NCBI GenBank assembly: GCA_028752905.1
Contig: JAQNBH010000013.1
Coordinates: forward strand, 41,979,907 to 42,043,906
Direction of reading: 5' to 3'
Length of the DNA: 64,000 nucleotides
Origin: Cladorhizidae sp. MBARI D1340-BT2
Taxonomy: Eukaryota > Porifera > Demospongiae > Poecilosclerida > Cladorhizidae
A program made the translations under genes and the position numbers. Shown one piece after another: positions 10,446 through 21,302 of this stretch (position 1 is its first letter; each line of letters starts with the position of its first letter). The notes beneath the pieces were generated by a model that was not told the DNA's origin, made no database searches, and saw only the letters and a program-made list of their open reading frames with translations.

Positions 10446-10649
10446 ATATAACTTGCCCCTCGAGTTGTCCTCACAGAAAATAGCTCAAGGAATACAGAAC
10501 ACCGTCCACCTGCCGGCCCTAAGCTATCCAGGGCTGCTCTGCCAGCCACACATGATGGACACTAGGATTACAACCATCAAGGAACTGAGTGGGAAGTACC
10601 TGGTGCAGCCAAGAGGCTAATATGAAGAGTAAAAATAAGTCAACAAATA

Positions 10650-12240
10650 CCTGGAGGAGTATATTAAGTTGATTATAGTGAGTATATTAAGTTGATTATA
10701 GTCAAGTAGTTAAAAGTCAAAGTGCCAATAAGAGGTGTTGAATATAGTGCTTAAATTGCCCAAGTGATTTAATGTAATTGGGAGAGAGTCCCAGAGCCTA
10801 GCAGTAGCAGGGGAAATGAGAGGTAAGCAGACTGAGTTCTGCATGGGATTAGCAGATGATGACTGGTCTGGGGTGGAAGGATGGAAGGTTGTGGCAGGGA
10901 GGAGGTTGGCTTGGTGGGAGGCTAGAAGGAAAATCTGTTATTGTGAAGAAGTTTGAAGAAGAAGTTAAGTTTGGCATTATGGCAGCGAGAGGATAGAAAT
11001 GGAGGATAAAGCTTAGTGAGTAGGACCATTGTTTACTACACAATTTACAGGTAAAGTCTCTCAAGATGAGATGAAAGATGAGACAATTGAGAGTCCCTGA
11101 GGAAAGAACAGTACTCCAGATGACGGATAAGAGAAGTGTAGAGGCAAAGAAGAGGAGAAGTGTTTGACTAGCAGTAGAAATGACGGTAGAGAAGACCAAG
11201 TCATTTACTGGTCTTGGAAGAGGTGATAGGTCAAAGATAGAGATGAAGAAAAGAGGATTCCCGGGTACTTGAACTCAGTCACCAACTGAAGTGGAGAACC
11301 AGTGGTGCACAGAGGTGGTAGGGCCTTAGTAAGAAGAGATTGTTTATAAGAAATAAGCATGCATTTAGACTTCATTAGATTAAGTGTGAGAGATTGGGGA
11401 GCAAGCCAGGCAGAGATACAGTTTAGGTCTTTCTGAAAGACAGAAAAATCAGAATGAGAATTGATGGGGCAAAAAAGAAGGATTTCATCGGCGTAGAGAA
11501 TAAGCTTAAAGGAAACAGACAAGGGCACGTTACACACACCATTGACATAAGTGATAAAGAAGAGAGGACCTATTATAGATCCCTGAGGGACACCAGAAGA
11601 TACAGGCACAGGTGAGGAGGTGGTGCCTGTGACCATCACTTGTTGCAGACGTGCTGAAAGGTAGGAATGAAGCCAGTTAGTGAGGTAACGAAGGAAGTGC
11701 AGGAAGGAAAGAAGATCAATTAATGGTTTGTGAGGAACAGAATCAAAGGCCTTTTTGAGATCTAGAAAACAAGTGCCTATCAGTTTGAAGAAGAGAGTGA
11801 AAGGAATGATTGACCAAGAGAAGGGCTGATGAAGTGGACCAGTGGGGAAGAAAACCAAATTGAGAAGAAGAGTTCAATACAGAATTTGTCAAGGAGAGAG
11901 TGAATGTGCTTTTCAAGCAGCTTACAAATTGGAGAGAGTAATGAAATGGGCCGGTAGTAGAGGGATTGACAATGAACATTTAGGCTGGGAACAATGAAGG
12001 AGTTTTTCCAATCAACTGGAAGACGAAGGATAAGTTAAAGATATATGTAAGTGGAGCAACTATGGATAAGCATGTGGATTTGAGCATTCTAGAGGAGGTC
12101 AAATCAAGGCCAGAAGCTGTGGAAGAAGGTAAATGAGAAATCAAGCCAGAGAGAGTCAGGAAGACAGGATGGTTGAGGTGTTCAACAGATGTCACTTCTG
12201 GGCTGCAGTCAGGGACTGTGCAGTGCCACAGGAAGTTCTG
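10650..12240 (-). pseudogene. Non-LTR retrotransposon (LINE, CR1/L2-like) reverse transcriptase fragment
   Basis: On the minus strand, reading from 12,240 down: SGLISHLPSSTASGLDLTSS and MLKSTCLSIVAPLTYIFNLS (N-terminal RT lead-in), YYRPISLLSPICKLLEKH, FLDLKKAFDSVPHK (first catalytic Asp), SGVPQGSIIGPLFFITYVN, and LYADEILLF, where the usual YADD is YADE. Thumb-like sequence follows to about 10,850. Frameshifts separate these blocks. The 3' end carries two copies of a 23-bp unit (agtatattaagttgattata + gtg; 10,655-10,702), as expected for a LINE tail. The fragment is 5'-truncated and absent from the matching place in block B (46,083-46,290). Confidence 0.8.
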
Positions 12241-12500
12241 GATTACTTAAATTGAGAGTAAATACAAGCAATGTCCAGCAGAGTACAGGCGGGCTGAGGA
12301 CTGCCATCTGCACAACCATCAGAGAGGTGTTGTGTGACACAGCAGGGGAGGGGAGGACATGAGCACAGGCAAGCAGGGGAGGGAAGGACATGAGCACAGG
12401 CAAGCAGGGGAGGGGAGGACATGAGCACAGGCAAGCAGGGGAGGGGAGGACATGAGCACAGGCAAGCAGGGGAGGGGAGGACATGAGCAGTGAGACCTGG
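12185..12500. repeat. Dispersed repeat with 31-bp tandem units, first copy
   Basis: The sequence cacttctgggctgcagtcag... through tgtgacacagcagg is repeated at 15,105-15,265, followed in both places by a 31-bp array (ggcaagcaggggaggggagg + acatgagcaca; four to five copies here, three at 15,257-15,350). It abuts the 5' side of the LINE fragment, so it may have been carried with a LINE copy. Confidence 0.75.
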
Positions 12501-12518
12501 GAGAGTCCCATCATGCAG

Positions 12519-13095
12519 AGGTGGCAGCTGAAGCCACCAAACTGCAAAGTTGAGAAGGTCAGGATTCTAGCGACCCTTTCACGGACCTGACGATGACGTG
12601 GAGCAACTGGAAACTAATGAATACTAGTCCATGACTGAGGACTAGCAAAACCTTTCTCTCCAACTGGGCTAGGGCCATTTTCTCTCATTGTGTTTTGTGG
12701 TTGTGTCAGCTCAACATGTCCTGGGAGGAGCCATTGTGGAGGCCAAATGAGTGACATGCCCAGTCCAGACTAGGGGTTTGGGATCAATTGTGTATACCCT
12801 GTACATGTATGGAGAGGTGGCAGCTGAAGCCACACCACAAATTGAGCTCACTTCCAAACTGCAAAGTTGAGAAGGTCAGGATTCTAGCGACCCTTTCACG
12901 GACCTGACGATGACGTGGAGCAACTGGAAACTAATGAAATACTAGTCCATGACTGAGGACTAGCAAAACCTTTCTTTCCAACTGGGCAAGGGCCCTGGCC
13001 TTTATTTTCTCTCATTGTGTTTTGTGGTCGTGTCAGCTCAACAGGTCCTGGGAGGAGCCATTGTGGAGGCCAAATGAGTGACATGCCCAGCCAGT
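12519..13095. repeat. Segment of about 270 bp duplicated in tandem (block A)
   Basis: The sequence beginning gaggtggcagctgaagccac at 12,519 recurs from 12,813, both running through the tract ctgacgatgacgtggagcaa to a shared end (tttgtggt.gtgtcagctcaacatgtcctgggaggag in spirit). Block B has it once (46,290-46,560). No coding potential is seen. Confidence 0.8.
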
Positions 13096-13195
13096 TAACA
13101 GGTAACCTTCCCAGTTAAATAATTATAGCATGCAAGGGTGGCTACTATTCAAAGTTACATCATATGTTGTGAGTGGCAGACTCTCTATTCTGACT

Positions 13196-13378
13196 TGTCT
13201 AATGGCTGCTCCAGTAACAAGAGGCACACACATGCAGTTATGGCTGCTCCAGTAACAAGAGGTACACACAAGCAGTTATGATTGCTCCAGTAACAAGAGG
13301 CACACACAAGTAGTTATGGCTGCTCCAGTAACAAGAGGCACACACAAGCAGTTATGGCTGCTCCAGTAACAAGTTGAT
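13196..13378. repeat. 38-bp tandem array (block A), followed by gene-free sequence to 14,250
   Basis: The unit atggctgctccagtaacaag + aggcacacacaagcagtt repeats four to five times; block B has about three copies (46,867-46,975). A (CA)n microsatellite lies at 13,680-13,715. Nothing coding is recognised up to 14,250. Confidence 0.9.
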
Positions 13379-13679
13379 TGTGTCATGGTCGTGATTTCTC
13401 CTCTGCTAGTAGATGGGTCTTAACTGGTTTGTAAGTCATAGCTTCTGAGCTAGCTGTGTACTGGAGCATTGGCAAGCCTTTTCTCTAAGAAAGTTGTGCC
13501 ACAAGAAAGGCTTAGCAAACCCTAAGATAGCTTGAGTCAGCCATAGTGTGCAAGTCTTTCCCTCAGGTCTAGCTGAGTAAGGTGCTCAAGCTCTACACTA
13601 TAAAGTGTCAGTAGTTGAATAAGATCTAGACAGTCAATACTTGCAACCAGAACCAGGTCTAGTGGATTCATATCACACA

Positions 13680-13716
<37 letters not shown>

Positions 13717-14319
13717 GAAGCTCATACATGAAGTATGCAGCCATTGATTCATGTCAGCTGGTCCACTGGTCAGTGTTGCTTAAGTCTTACTAGTGTAGAG
13801 ATGAGGTGGTCATCATGATTTATGGGAAGAGGGAGCTGCTGTTGAAGTCTCCTCAAGCATATCGGGTTGTTGGAATGTTGTACGTAACAATACATAGTGT
13901 GTCTTGGTATACCAGTGGTGCCCACATATTCTCTACATCTCTATCACACACAGACTCAAACATGCTAGTCTTTTTGTCTCCAAACAGGTGGTGTGTGGTG
14001 GAACTCATTTCTTCAATTGTAAATATTATATGTACAAACACATTGTAATTATATATCTATATATATATATGAAATAGAGAGGGAGATTGATGGCTATGTA
14101 TGTGCATAAGCAACACTCACAAGAAGTTTAAAGTTGATTGAGCATTTTATTTTGCAGGTAGACAGACATCTTACAAATTCCATGCCTCCCCAATCTCTTG
14201 TCTTTTGCTTGCTGTAGACCCCTTACCAACCTAACCCCACAATGCCCACTAAGAGAGAGCTACATGTATCTTTGCGACTAATATCAACTGTCTGGTAGTT
14301 GCCACCATTATGCCAGTAG

Positions 14320-14470
14320 GCCAGCCTGGAGGAGGAGAGAAGAGAAGGAGTACATGTGGGAGGAAGAGGAGGAGATGAGGAGGAGGTAGAGGTAGGGCAG
14401 GAGCAGGAGGAGAAATAGGAGGAGTAGGCGGTGGAGAAGAGGAGGGAGAGAGGGAGGAGGGGGAGAAATA
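14320..14470. repeat. GA-rich (GGAGGA)n low-complexity tract (block A)
   Basis: Purine-rich tract made of gag/agg triplets. The corresponding tract in block B is 48,610-48,815. The proline-rich frames on the minus strand are a by-product. Confidence 0.85.
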
Positions 14471-14486
14471 CAAGACACTAACCTGC

Positions 14487-15095
14487 AATGATGGGGTCAG
14501 CAAAGCTGGCAACTCAAGGCTCTCATAAGATATGGACAACCAGGATCAGGCTAATGATGGGGTCAGCAAAGCTGGCAACTCAAGGCTCTCATAAGATATG
14601 GACAACCAGGACCAGGCCAATGATGGGGTCAGCAAAGCTGGCAACTCAAGGCTCTCATAAGATATGGACAACCAGGACCAGGCTAATGATGGGGTCAGCA
14701 AAGCTGGCAAATCAAGGCTCTCATAAGATATGGACAACCAGGACCAGCAGCCAATGATGGGGTCAGCAAAGCTGGCAACTCAAGGCTCTCATAAGATATG
14801 GACAACCAGGACCAGGCTAATGATGGGGTCAGCAAAGCTGGCAAATCAAGGCTCTCATAAGATATGGACAACCAGGACCAGCAGCCAATGATGGGGTCAG
14901 CAAAGCTGGCAACTCAAGGCTCTCATAAGATATGGACAACCAGGACCAGGCCAATGATGGGGTCAGCAAAGCTGGCAACTCAAGGCTCTCATAAGATATG
15001 GACAAACAGGACCAGGCTAATGATGGGGTCAGCAAAGCTGGCAGCTCAAGGCTCTCATAAGATATGGACAACCAGGACCAGGCTAATGATGGGGT
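14487..15095. repeat. 66-bp tandem array, about 9 copies
   Basis: The unit begins atgatggggtcagcaaagct and ends gacaaccaggaccaggcca; most units are 66 bp, two carry a 2-bp insertion (agcagcca). Variation is confined to a handful of bases. It is missing at the corresponding place in block B, so it arose in A or was lost in B. Confidence 0.93.
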
Positions 15096-15104
15096 CAGAC
15101 AGAT

Positions 15105-15350
15105 GCCACTTCTGGGCTGCAGTCAGGGACTGTGCAGTGCCACAGGAAGTTCTGGATGACTTAAATTGAGAGTAAATACTAGCAATGTCCAGCAGAGTAC
15201 AGGCGGGCTGAGGACTGCCATCTGCACCACATCAGAGAGGTGTTGTGTGACACAGCAGGGGATGGGAGGACATGAGCACAGGCAAGCAGGGGAGGGGAGG
15301 ACATGAGCACAGGCAAGCAGGGGAGGGGGGGACATGAGCACAGGCAAGAT
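15105..15350. repeat. Dispersed repeat with 31-bp tandem units, second copy
   Basis: Second copy of the 12,185-12,500 repeat, ending in three 31-bp units and a C-run at 15,361-15,372. No gene is visible between here and 15,850; a (CACACA)-rich stretch lies near 15,680. Confidence 0.75.
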
Positions 15351-15994
15351 GGAGTAGATCCCCCCCCCCCCCACCCCTACCCAGCCTGGCACTGCATAGC
15401 TGTAGGTGTACAAGAAACATCATCTCACAAGACGTCTGAAGGCTCCTCACTGAACCTTTACTAACCTCTAATCAATATTAAAAGCACTTGGATGCTGTGT
15501 AGAGAGGAAAGTGGATGCTGCCATACATATCACACACCACACACATGCCCCATACTCACCACCACTAGATCAGGATATTGGTGTGGCTAGGAAACACACA
15601 CTCTAGTAGCCACAAGGGCTAGTCTTTTTGTCTCCTAACAGTGGTGGAGCTCTCTCTCTCTCTTCAATAATCAATATAACACACACACCACACACACATA
15701 CACTCCTACATCACATGCATACACCCACACAGGGCAAAGGTCATGGTAGTTGTACATGGTTCAACATTTGGTGTTGACCTAACATAGTCACTTAAGCCTC
15801 TTCACGGTCAACAATTAGCAGTGACCATCCTATTAGATGCACACCAAATGAGATATGAGTTATCCAGTCTGCACCTTTGAACTTAGTGAGTGCAATTGTG
15901 GGAGGAGCAACACTTGGCACGTGCCACTACCAAGGTGGGTCATGCAGCACATGGTCTCTGATAAGTCTGAGGGCAAGCACTATTTACCTGTAGA

Positions 15995-16440
15995 GGAGGT
16001 TCACAACATGCTACCCTGGCCACTAACAGCAGCCATTGCTGTGCATCTAGAGGAGGTTCACAACATGCTGCCCTGGCCACTAACAGCAGCCATTGCTGTG
16101 TATCTAGAGGAGGTTCACAACATGCTACCCAGGCCACTAACAGCAGCCATTGCTGTGCATCTAGAGGAGGTTCACAACATGCTGCCCTGGCCACTAACAG
16201 CAGCCATTGCTGTACATCTAGAGGAGGTTCACAACATGCTACCCTGGCTACTAACAGCAGCCATTGCTGTGCATCTAGAGGAGGTTCACAACATGCTGCC
16301 CTGGCCACTAACAGCAGCCATTGCTGTGCATCTAGAGGAGGTTCACAACATGCCCTGGCCACTAACAGCAGCCATTGCTGTGCATCTAGAGGAGGTTCAC
16401 AATATGCTACCCTGGCTACTAACAGCAGCCATTACTCTAT
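15995..16440. repeat. 57-bp tandem array, 8 copies, inside an open frame of 201 codons
   Basis: The unit gaggaggttcacaacatgct + gccctggccactaacagcagccattgctgtgcatcta (shown in two parts) encodes a 19-residue repeat, EEVHNMLPWPLTAAIAVHL, on plus, within a frame open from 15,855 to 16,460. One unit has lost exactly 3 bp, keeping the frame. The minus strand is open as well. With no splice signals, no domain and no counterpart in block B, a minisatellite is the simpler reading; a repetitive peptide is possible. Confidence 0.85.
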
Positions 16441-16444
16441 TCAA

Positions 16445-16890
16445 TGAGTGTTTTCATTAGACATTAAAATGTAAGTACGTGGTCAAGCACGCGTGTGGAA
16501 AATGAATTTCGTTAATAATCCCATAAAACTCATTTTCCACCCACACGCTTGACTGCTACTTACGTTTTAGCGCCTAATGAAAATACTCATTCTAGCCACA
16601 CTGGTGCTAATTTCACTTGAGCACTTTGCAATCTGGAGATATTTATGCGGCCAAATTCAGGCATTCAGGTTTCAAAGTTCCTCCACTTTAGGTCTAGTAA
16701 CTTGGCTATAGTTATACCTATGAAAAATATTTTAGTATCAAAATAGAGCACACAGAGAGACCTATCTTTTGAGCTATATCAAGTCCATACCATGACGTTT
16801 TACACGTTTTACAGAATCTACGGAGCTATAAATTGGCAACCACAAGTTAAAAAAAATTTTTAATGCCACGCCACTGTCCCCACCCTTAAA
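16445..16890. mobile_element. Foldback element, central palindrome plus one arm
   Basis: At 16,445-16,600 a palindrome (gagtgttttcattag ... ctaatgaaaatactc, arms about 65 bp around tttcgttaataatcccataa) is followed by a roughly 280-bp arm ending ttaatgccacgccactgtcc. The same family is complete in block B at 49,848-50,598, where both arms are present. Here the left arm is gone and the 57-bp array takes its place. Confidence 0.7.
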
Positions 16891-17118
16891 AAAGTTATAA
16901 CTAAGCTAAAGTTACATGCAGCCAAAGTGGGGGATCCTCAACATCTGAGTGCCTGGAAAGTGCTAGCCAGTTATCTGTAGCTAGAGGAGGCTACTCTTCA
17001 ACTTCCTGCTTGCATAAATAGTGAGACCAAGTAGGCAAGAGCGGGTGCTGAAGGGGGAAAATTCCGTCGAATCGGAAAACTCCAGCCAAAGACCACTTGC
17101 ACATGGTGTGTCTGCTCA

Positions 17119-17655
17119 TGTAAAAGGAAGGAGGATGACAATGGCATGAAACTGTGGCTACAAAGAGTAGGGGCAAGGCCTCCTGGTGGCCTCTTAAGAA
17201 AACCTTCTCTTCTAGTTTGGGACCAACTCAGAGCACATAAAACTGAAGCCATTAAAGAGAAGGTGGGAGAATTGAAGACCCAAGTAGCCGCCATTCCTGG
17301 GGGGTTGATGAGCCAATGGCCCCCTTTAGACGTGTCAATATTAAGCCAAACATGTGGGAGCAGGAGAACCAATGGATGGGAGAACCAGGTCATGACCTCA
17401 CCCCCGCAGGAAGAGTGGAGCGGCCCACCATTACACAGGTGTGTGAGTGGGTGAAGAAGTCGTGGGATGACATAAGAACTGAAGTAATTGTGAAATCCTT
17501 TAAAAAGTGTGGGATTACTAATGGCCTGGATGCAAGTGAAGAGTGGCCACTATTTGAAGACACTGATGCCAGCAGTTCAGTTTCTATAAACTAATGATGA
17601 TGACTTTTTAGGTTGTGATGACGAGGCAGAATCTTCGTGCTTTGAAGAGGATTAG
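17119..17655 (+). pseudogene. pogo/Tigger (DDE_1) transposase C-terminal fragment, copy A
   Basis: Reads MKLWLQRVGARPPGGLL, LLVWDQLRAHKT (second catalytic Asp), AAIPGGLMSQWPPLDVSI (third Asp), then after a 1-bp deletion near 17,342 continues PNMWEQENQWMGEPGHD..., TQVCEWVKKSWDDI and VKSFKKCGITNGLDASEEW. Those blocks are characteristic of TIGD-type transposases. Copy B (49,234-49,771) lacks the 1-bp deletion, so that lesion arose after the duplication. A second break near 17,590 (before the acidic tail DDDFLGCDDEAES) is shared by both. The N-terminal CENP-B-like domain and first Asp are absent. Confidence 0.85.
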
Positions 17656-17856
17656 GTGGGGGAAGTTTATTTTACTGAAGAGTCATGTTTTCTGCACATT
17701 CTCTTATTGTGTTGAGTAAGACTAGCACTGAAGTCATTTCTCCCGGTAGGTAAGATTTGCATGTAGTCATGGTTACCAGGTATATCTGTTGTAAAGGACT
17801 CCTTTTGCTGTGCTGATCTCCTGCCTTATGTTCAATAGCAAGTAGCTTGCCTTGTA

Positions 17857-18210
17857 TTAATAAAAGTATGCATTCTAATTTTACTTTCTTTAACCAGAAT
17901 ACAGTGCAACATTTTGGGGTGGGATGCTTAAATACACTAAGTACTACAGTCACAGGCTTCTCAGTGAGGTGAGTGTTCTTGCATGTTGTCTGTGGTGTGG
18001 TTGTGGCTTGTTTGCTCACATGAGTGGCTTGTTCTTTAACATGTATAATCCCTTTGTTAATCCCACAGATAGTGATGTTCTGCTGTCAACACCACCTGCT
18101 GGTTCTGCCACTGTCAGGTGAGATTTCCCTTGACACCTTGTATAAATAAAAGTATGCATTCTAATTTTACTTTCTTTAACCAGAATACAGTGCAACATTT
18201 TGGGGTATGC
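17857..18210. repeat. Tandem duplication of about 287 bp (block A only)
   Basis: The sequence taaaagtatgcattctaatt ... cagtgcaacattttggggt occurs at 17,860-17,920 and again at 18,147-18,206, whereas block B has it once (50,728-50,790). The intervening copy-A sequence has no recognisable gene. Confidence 0.75.
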
Positions 18211-18419
18211 TTAAATACACTAAGTAGTAAATACTCTTTGCTGAAATGAGGTGCATATGCCCTAAAATACGATAGGACTACAAGATAATATACCAAGAAT
18301 GATGTTCTATATAGATCACATCAAACAGTTGAACTTAATTAACTGACACCAATTATCTGTGCACTCTGAACCACACTATAAGGTCTGCAGCTAACTCAGA
18401 ATACTCTCAATACTCACAT

Positions 18420-18960
18420 TTAGAAAAGGACTGAAGAGAAGGTCCAGAAACAAGATGGTGATAATGAAGACACCGAGATGAGCAGATGGGTGTGGCTTTG
18501 GGGGAAACTATAGAAGAATGAGCCACCCAAGTTCATCACACCATAGGCAAGAACCCTGAGGTGTGCACAAGGACAGAATGCATCTTGTTTTCCTGATAAC
18601 CACACACAAACAACAACAACAACAACAACAATAGGACTGCTGAAATTTGTCCATGAACAGACTAAAGGTTGATTGATATAAGCATTCACACTCCTCATGC
18701 TGAGAGAAGGCCAGCAATGGTGTGTGCTCTGTGCAGGTGAGTGCCCCACCCTAAACCACGCCCCCATAGGAGAGCACAACAGTGTTGGTTGGTCAGTCCT
18801 GAGGCCCAGCATCATCACAATACAAGGCCTTAGCCTGTCCAGGTGAGTGCACCACCCTAAACCACACACCCATAGGAGAGCACAACAGTATTGGTTGGTC
18901 AGTCCTGAGGCACACACAAGCAACATAAATGCAAGATGAACTTATGTATTAATAATAATA
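18420..18960. other. Gene-free tract shared with block B 51,000-51,430
   Basis: Conserved between blocks, with an (AAC)n run at 18,606-18,630 and an internal near-repeat (gagtgccccaccctaaacca / gagtgcaccaccctaaacca). A minus-strand acceptor-like site (acctcag|GGTTCTTGCCTATG) is conserved in both, but I could not assign an exon. Confidence 0.4.
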
Positions 18961-19352
18961 ATAATTCAATATTTAGTAATAGGGCAATTCCGGGAAAATG
19001 TCAACCAAGGGGGTCAAAATTTCAAAATGGGTTTTGAGTATGCTCTCACCATTTTGAAGCTAAATAAATGAAATTTCATATTCTGCAATTTTTAACCCAA
19101 TATGACAAACGGGTAACGAGATATGCTCGTTTTTATGTAATTGGCCATAGTAACAGATTATGACAGAAGCTTTGTTCTGTTTAAGATCAGACACCTCCTA
19201 CAGTTGGGAATTGAGTTTTGCTCCAAATTAAGTGTATTTGGATCATTTTTATAATTTTTAAGTAGATTCAATTGATTTTTTTGGTTACACCCACTAATTA
19301 CACCCACTAATTAATATTTTACTATTTGTAGTTTCGGGATATAATTGATGCC

Positions 19353-19554
19353 GTACGTCCGTCACAGATATGTGCATCTTTATTAATTATTTCAGTGATA
19401 TTCAAGTATTAACTGAAACCATTTCATATTCTCTTTTAGTTTTCTGTTAGGCATAACTGCCACCCTTAATGAAAGGCCACACTCCCATGACTTACGGAAA
19501 AACCTGTGACGGACGTACAAGGTTCTTATATGCCCGTCACATACGTACGTCACA
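19353..19554. promoter_or_regulatory. Left subterminal GTACGTCCGTCACA motifs
   Basis: Copies at 19,353-19,366 (plus), 19,505-19,518 (complement), and a variant ACGTACGTCACA at 19,543-19,554, with a half motif cccgtcaca at 19,533. The clustering near the element end and the matching cluster at the other end suggest transposase-binding sites (inference). Confidence 0.55.
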
Positions 19555-19789
19555 GCTCAACAAATTCCCATCTAAACATTGTTAAAATATGTAGAATTTG
19601 TTATTGTAAAGCCTTAATCTTTGCCTTTCTTTGTTTGTCTTTCTGCAATTGACAATTCGATCATTCGATCTTCAGAAAAGTTAGAATGGCTACAGCACTA
19701 ATTCAATCTTCTATTTATAGTTTGCTACCTTACATTTTCTAGAACATTCTAAACTGACTAGACTGATTGTCACCATTATATAGCTGACA

Positions 19790-20565
19790 AGGTTAGGGCT
19801 TGGACAAAGGATAGGTTTAGTGCTTGGACCATGACTAGGGTTAGGGTTGGACAAAGGCTAGGTTTAGGGGTTGGACATTGACCAGGGTTGGGCTTGGAGA
19901 AAGGCTAGGGTTAGGGGTTGGATATATACACACAAGATTAGGGCTTGAACAAAGTCTAGGGTTAGGGGTTGGACATTGACCAGGGTTAGGGCTAGGACAA
20001 AGGCTAGGGTTAGGGGTTGGACATTGACTAGGGTTAGGGCTTTGGACAAAGGTTAAAGGGTTAGGGGTTGGACATTGACCAGGGTTAGGCCTTGAACAAA
20101 GGTTAGGGTTAGGAGTTGGACATTGACCAGGGTTAGGCCTTGGACAAAGGTTAAGGTTAGGGGTTGGACATTGACCAGGGTTAGGGCTAGGACAAAGGTT
20201 AGGGTTAGGGGTTGGACATTGACCAGGGTTAGGGCTTTGACAAAAGGTAAGGTTAGGGGTTGGACATTGACTAGGGTTAGGGCTTTGGACAAAGGTTAAG
20301 GTTAGGGGTTGGACATTGACCAGGGTTAGGCCTTGGACAAAGGTTAAGGTTAGGGGTTGGACATTGACCAGGGTTAGGGCTAGGACAAAGGTTAGGGTTA
20401 GGGGTTGGACATTGACCAGGGTTAGGGCTTTGACAAAAGGTAAGGTTAGGGGTTGGACATTGACTAGGGTTAGGGCTGTGACAATGACTAGAGTTAGTGC
20501 TTGGACAATGACTTGTACAGGTTAGGGCTTGGACTATGACTAGGATTAGGCTTGGACCGACTTGG
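19790..20565. repeat. Minisatellite of about 49 bp with TTAGGG-like cores
   Basis: The units read roughly ggttaggggttggacattga + ccagggttaggccttggacaaaggttaag with many indels. TTAGGG and GGGTTAGGG occur often but only as parts of a longer unit, so this is not a telomere repeat. The minus-strand frames through it are by-products. Confidence 0.85.
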
Positions 20566-20599
20566 GTTATGGCTTGCACAATGACTATGGTTAGAAGTT

Positions 20600-21035
20600 A
20601 GGGTGTAAAGAAACAAAGCTGCCTGAGCCTGTAGCCAGGAAGGTAGGCTGGTAAAGAAGCAAAGCTGCCTGAGCCTGTAGCCAGGAAGGTAGGCTGGTAA
20701 AGAAACAAAGCTGCCTGAGCCTGTAGCCAGGAAGGTAGGCTGGTAAAGAAACAAAGCTGCCTGAGCATGTAGCCAGGAAGGTAGGCTGGTAAAGAAACAA
20801 AGCCTGAGCCTGTAGCCAGGAAGGTAGGCTGGTAAAGAAACAAAGCTGCCTGAGCCTGTAGCCAGGAAGGTAGGCTGGTAAAGAAACAAAGCTGCCTGAG
20901 CCTGTAGCCAGGAAGGTAGGCTGGTAAAGAAACAAAGCTGCCTGAGCCTGTAGCCAGGAAGGTAGGCTGGTAAAGAAACAAAGCTGCCTGAGCCTGTAGC
21001 CAGGAAGGTGCATAGGCTGGTAAAGAAACAAAGCT
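20600..21035. repeat. 46-bp tandem array, about 9 copies
   Basis: The unit gtaaagaaacaaagctgcct + gagcctgtagccaggaaggtaggctg is highly regular. One unit lacks 4 bp, and the last has a 4-bp insertion. It lies between the 49-bp minisatellite and the transposase-like gene inside the unclassified transposon. Confidence 0.95.
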
Positions 21036-21302
21036 GCTGCTTGAGTTATAGCTACAAACTGTTAGTCATTCCCCAAAATATCTAGCCTGCACATAGAACT
21101 ATTTTAGCAGCTGGCATTGAGGAATTTACAAGATCTGTTAAGGAGTATGTAGTGTTCACTAGGTTCCTTTCTGTGTGCTACAGGCATCCCTTTAGGGTGA
21201 ATATGAATCTACATCCCTGCTGTAAACTCTAGTAGGGAAGCTGGGGAGTGGGGAAGTTAGATGCAGCAATGTTTGGCTAGACTGTACTAGAGCAGCTGGG
21301 GA

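Noticed and set aside
14249..14539. Proline-rich frames on minus (also 48,555-48,863)
   Set aside because: Products of the GGAGGA low-complexity tract, not conserved between blocks.
18420..18926. Minus-strand frame of 168 codons with hydrophobic segments
   Set aside because: The valine run is an (AAC)n microsatellite, and the frame breaks in block B.
19790..20565. Interstitial telomere (TTAGGG) tract
   Set aside because: TTAGGG occurs only inside a longer unit of about 49 bp with other sequence, and the whole array lies within a DNA transposon.
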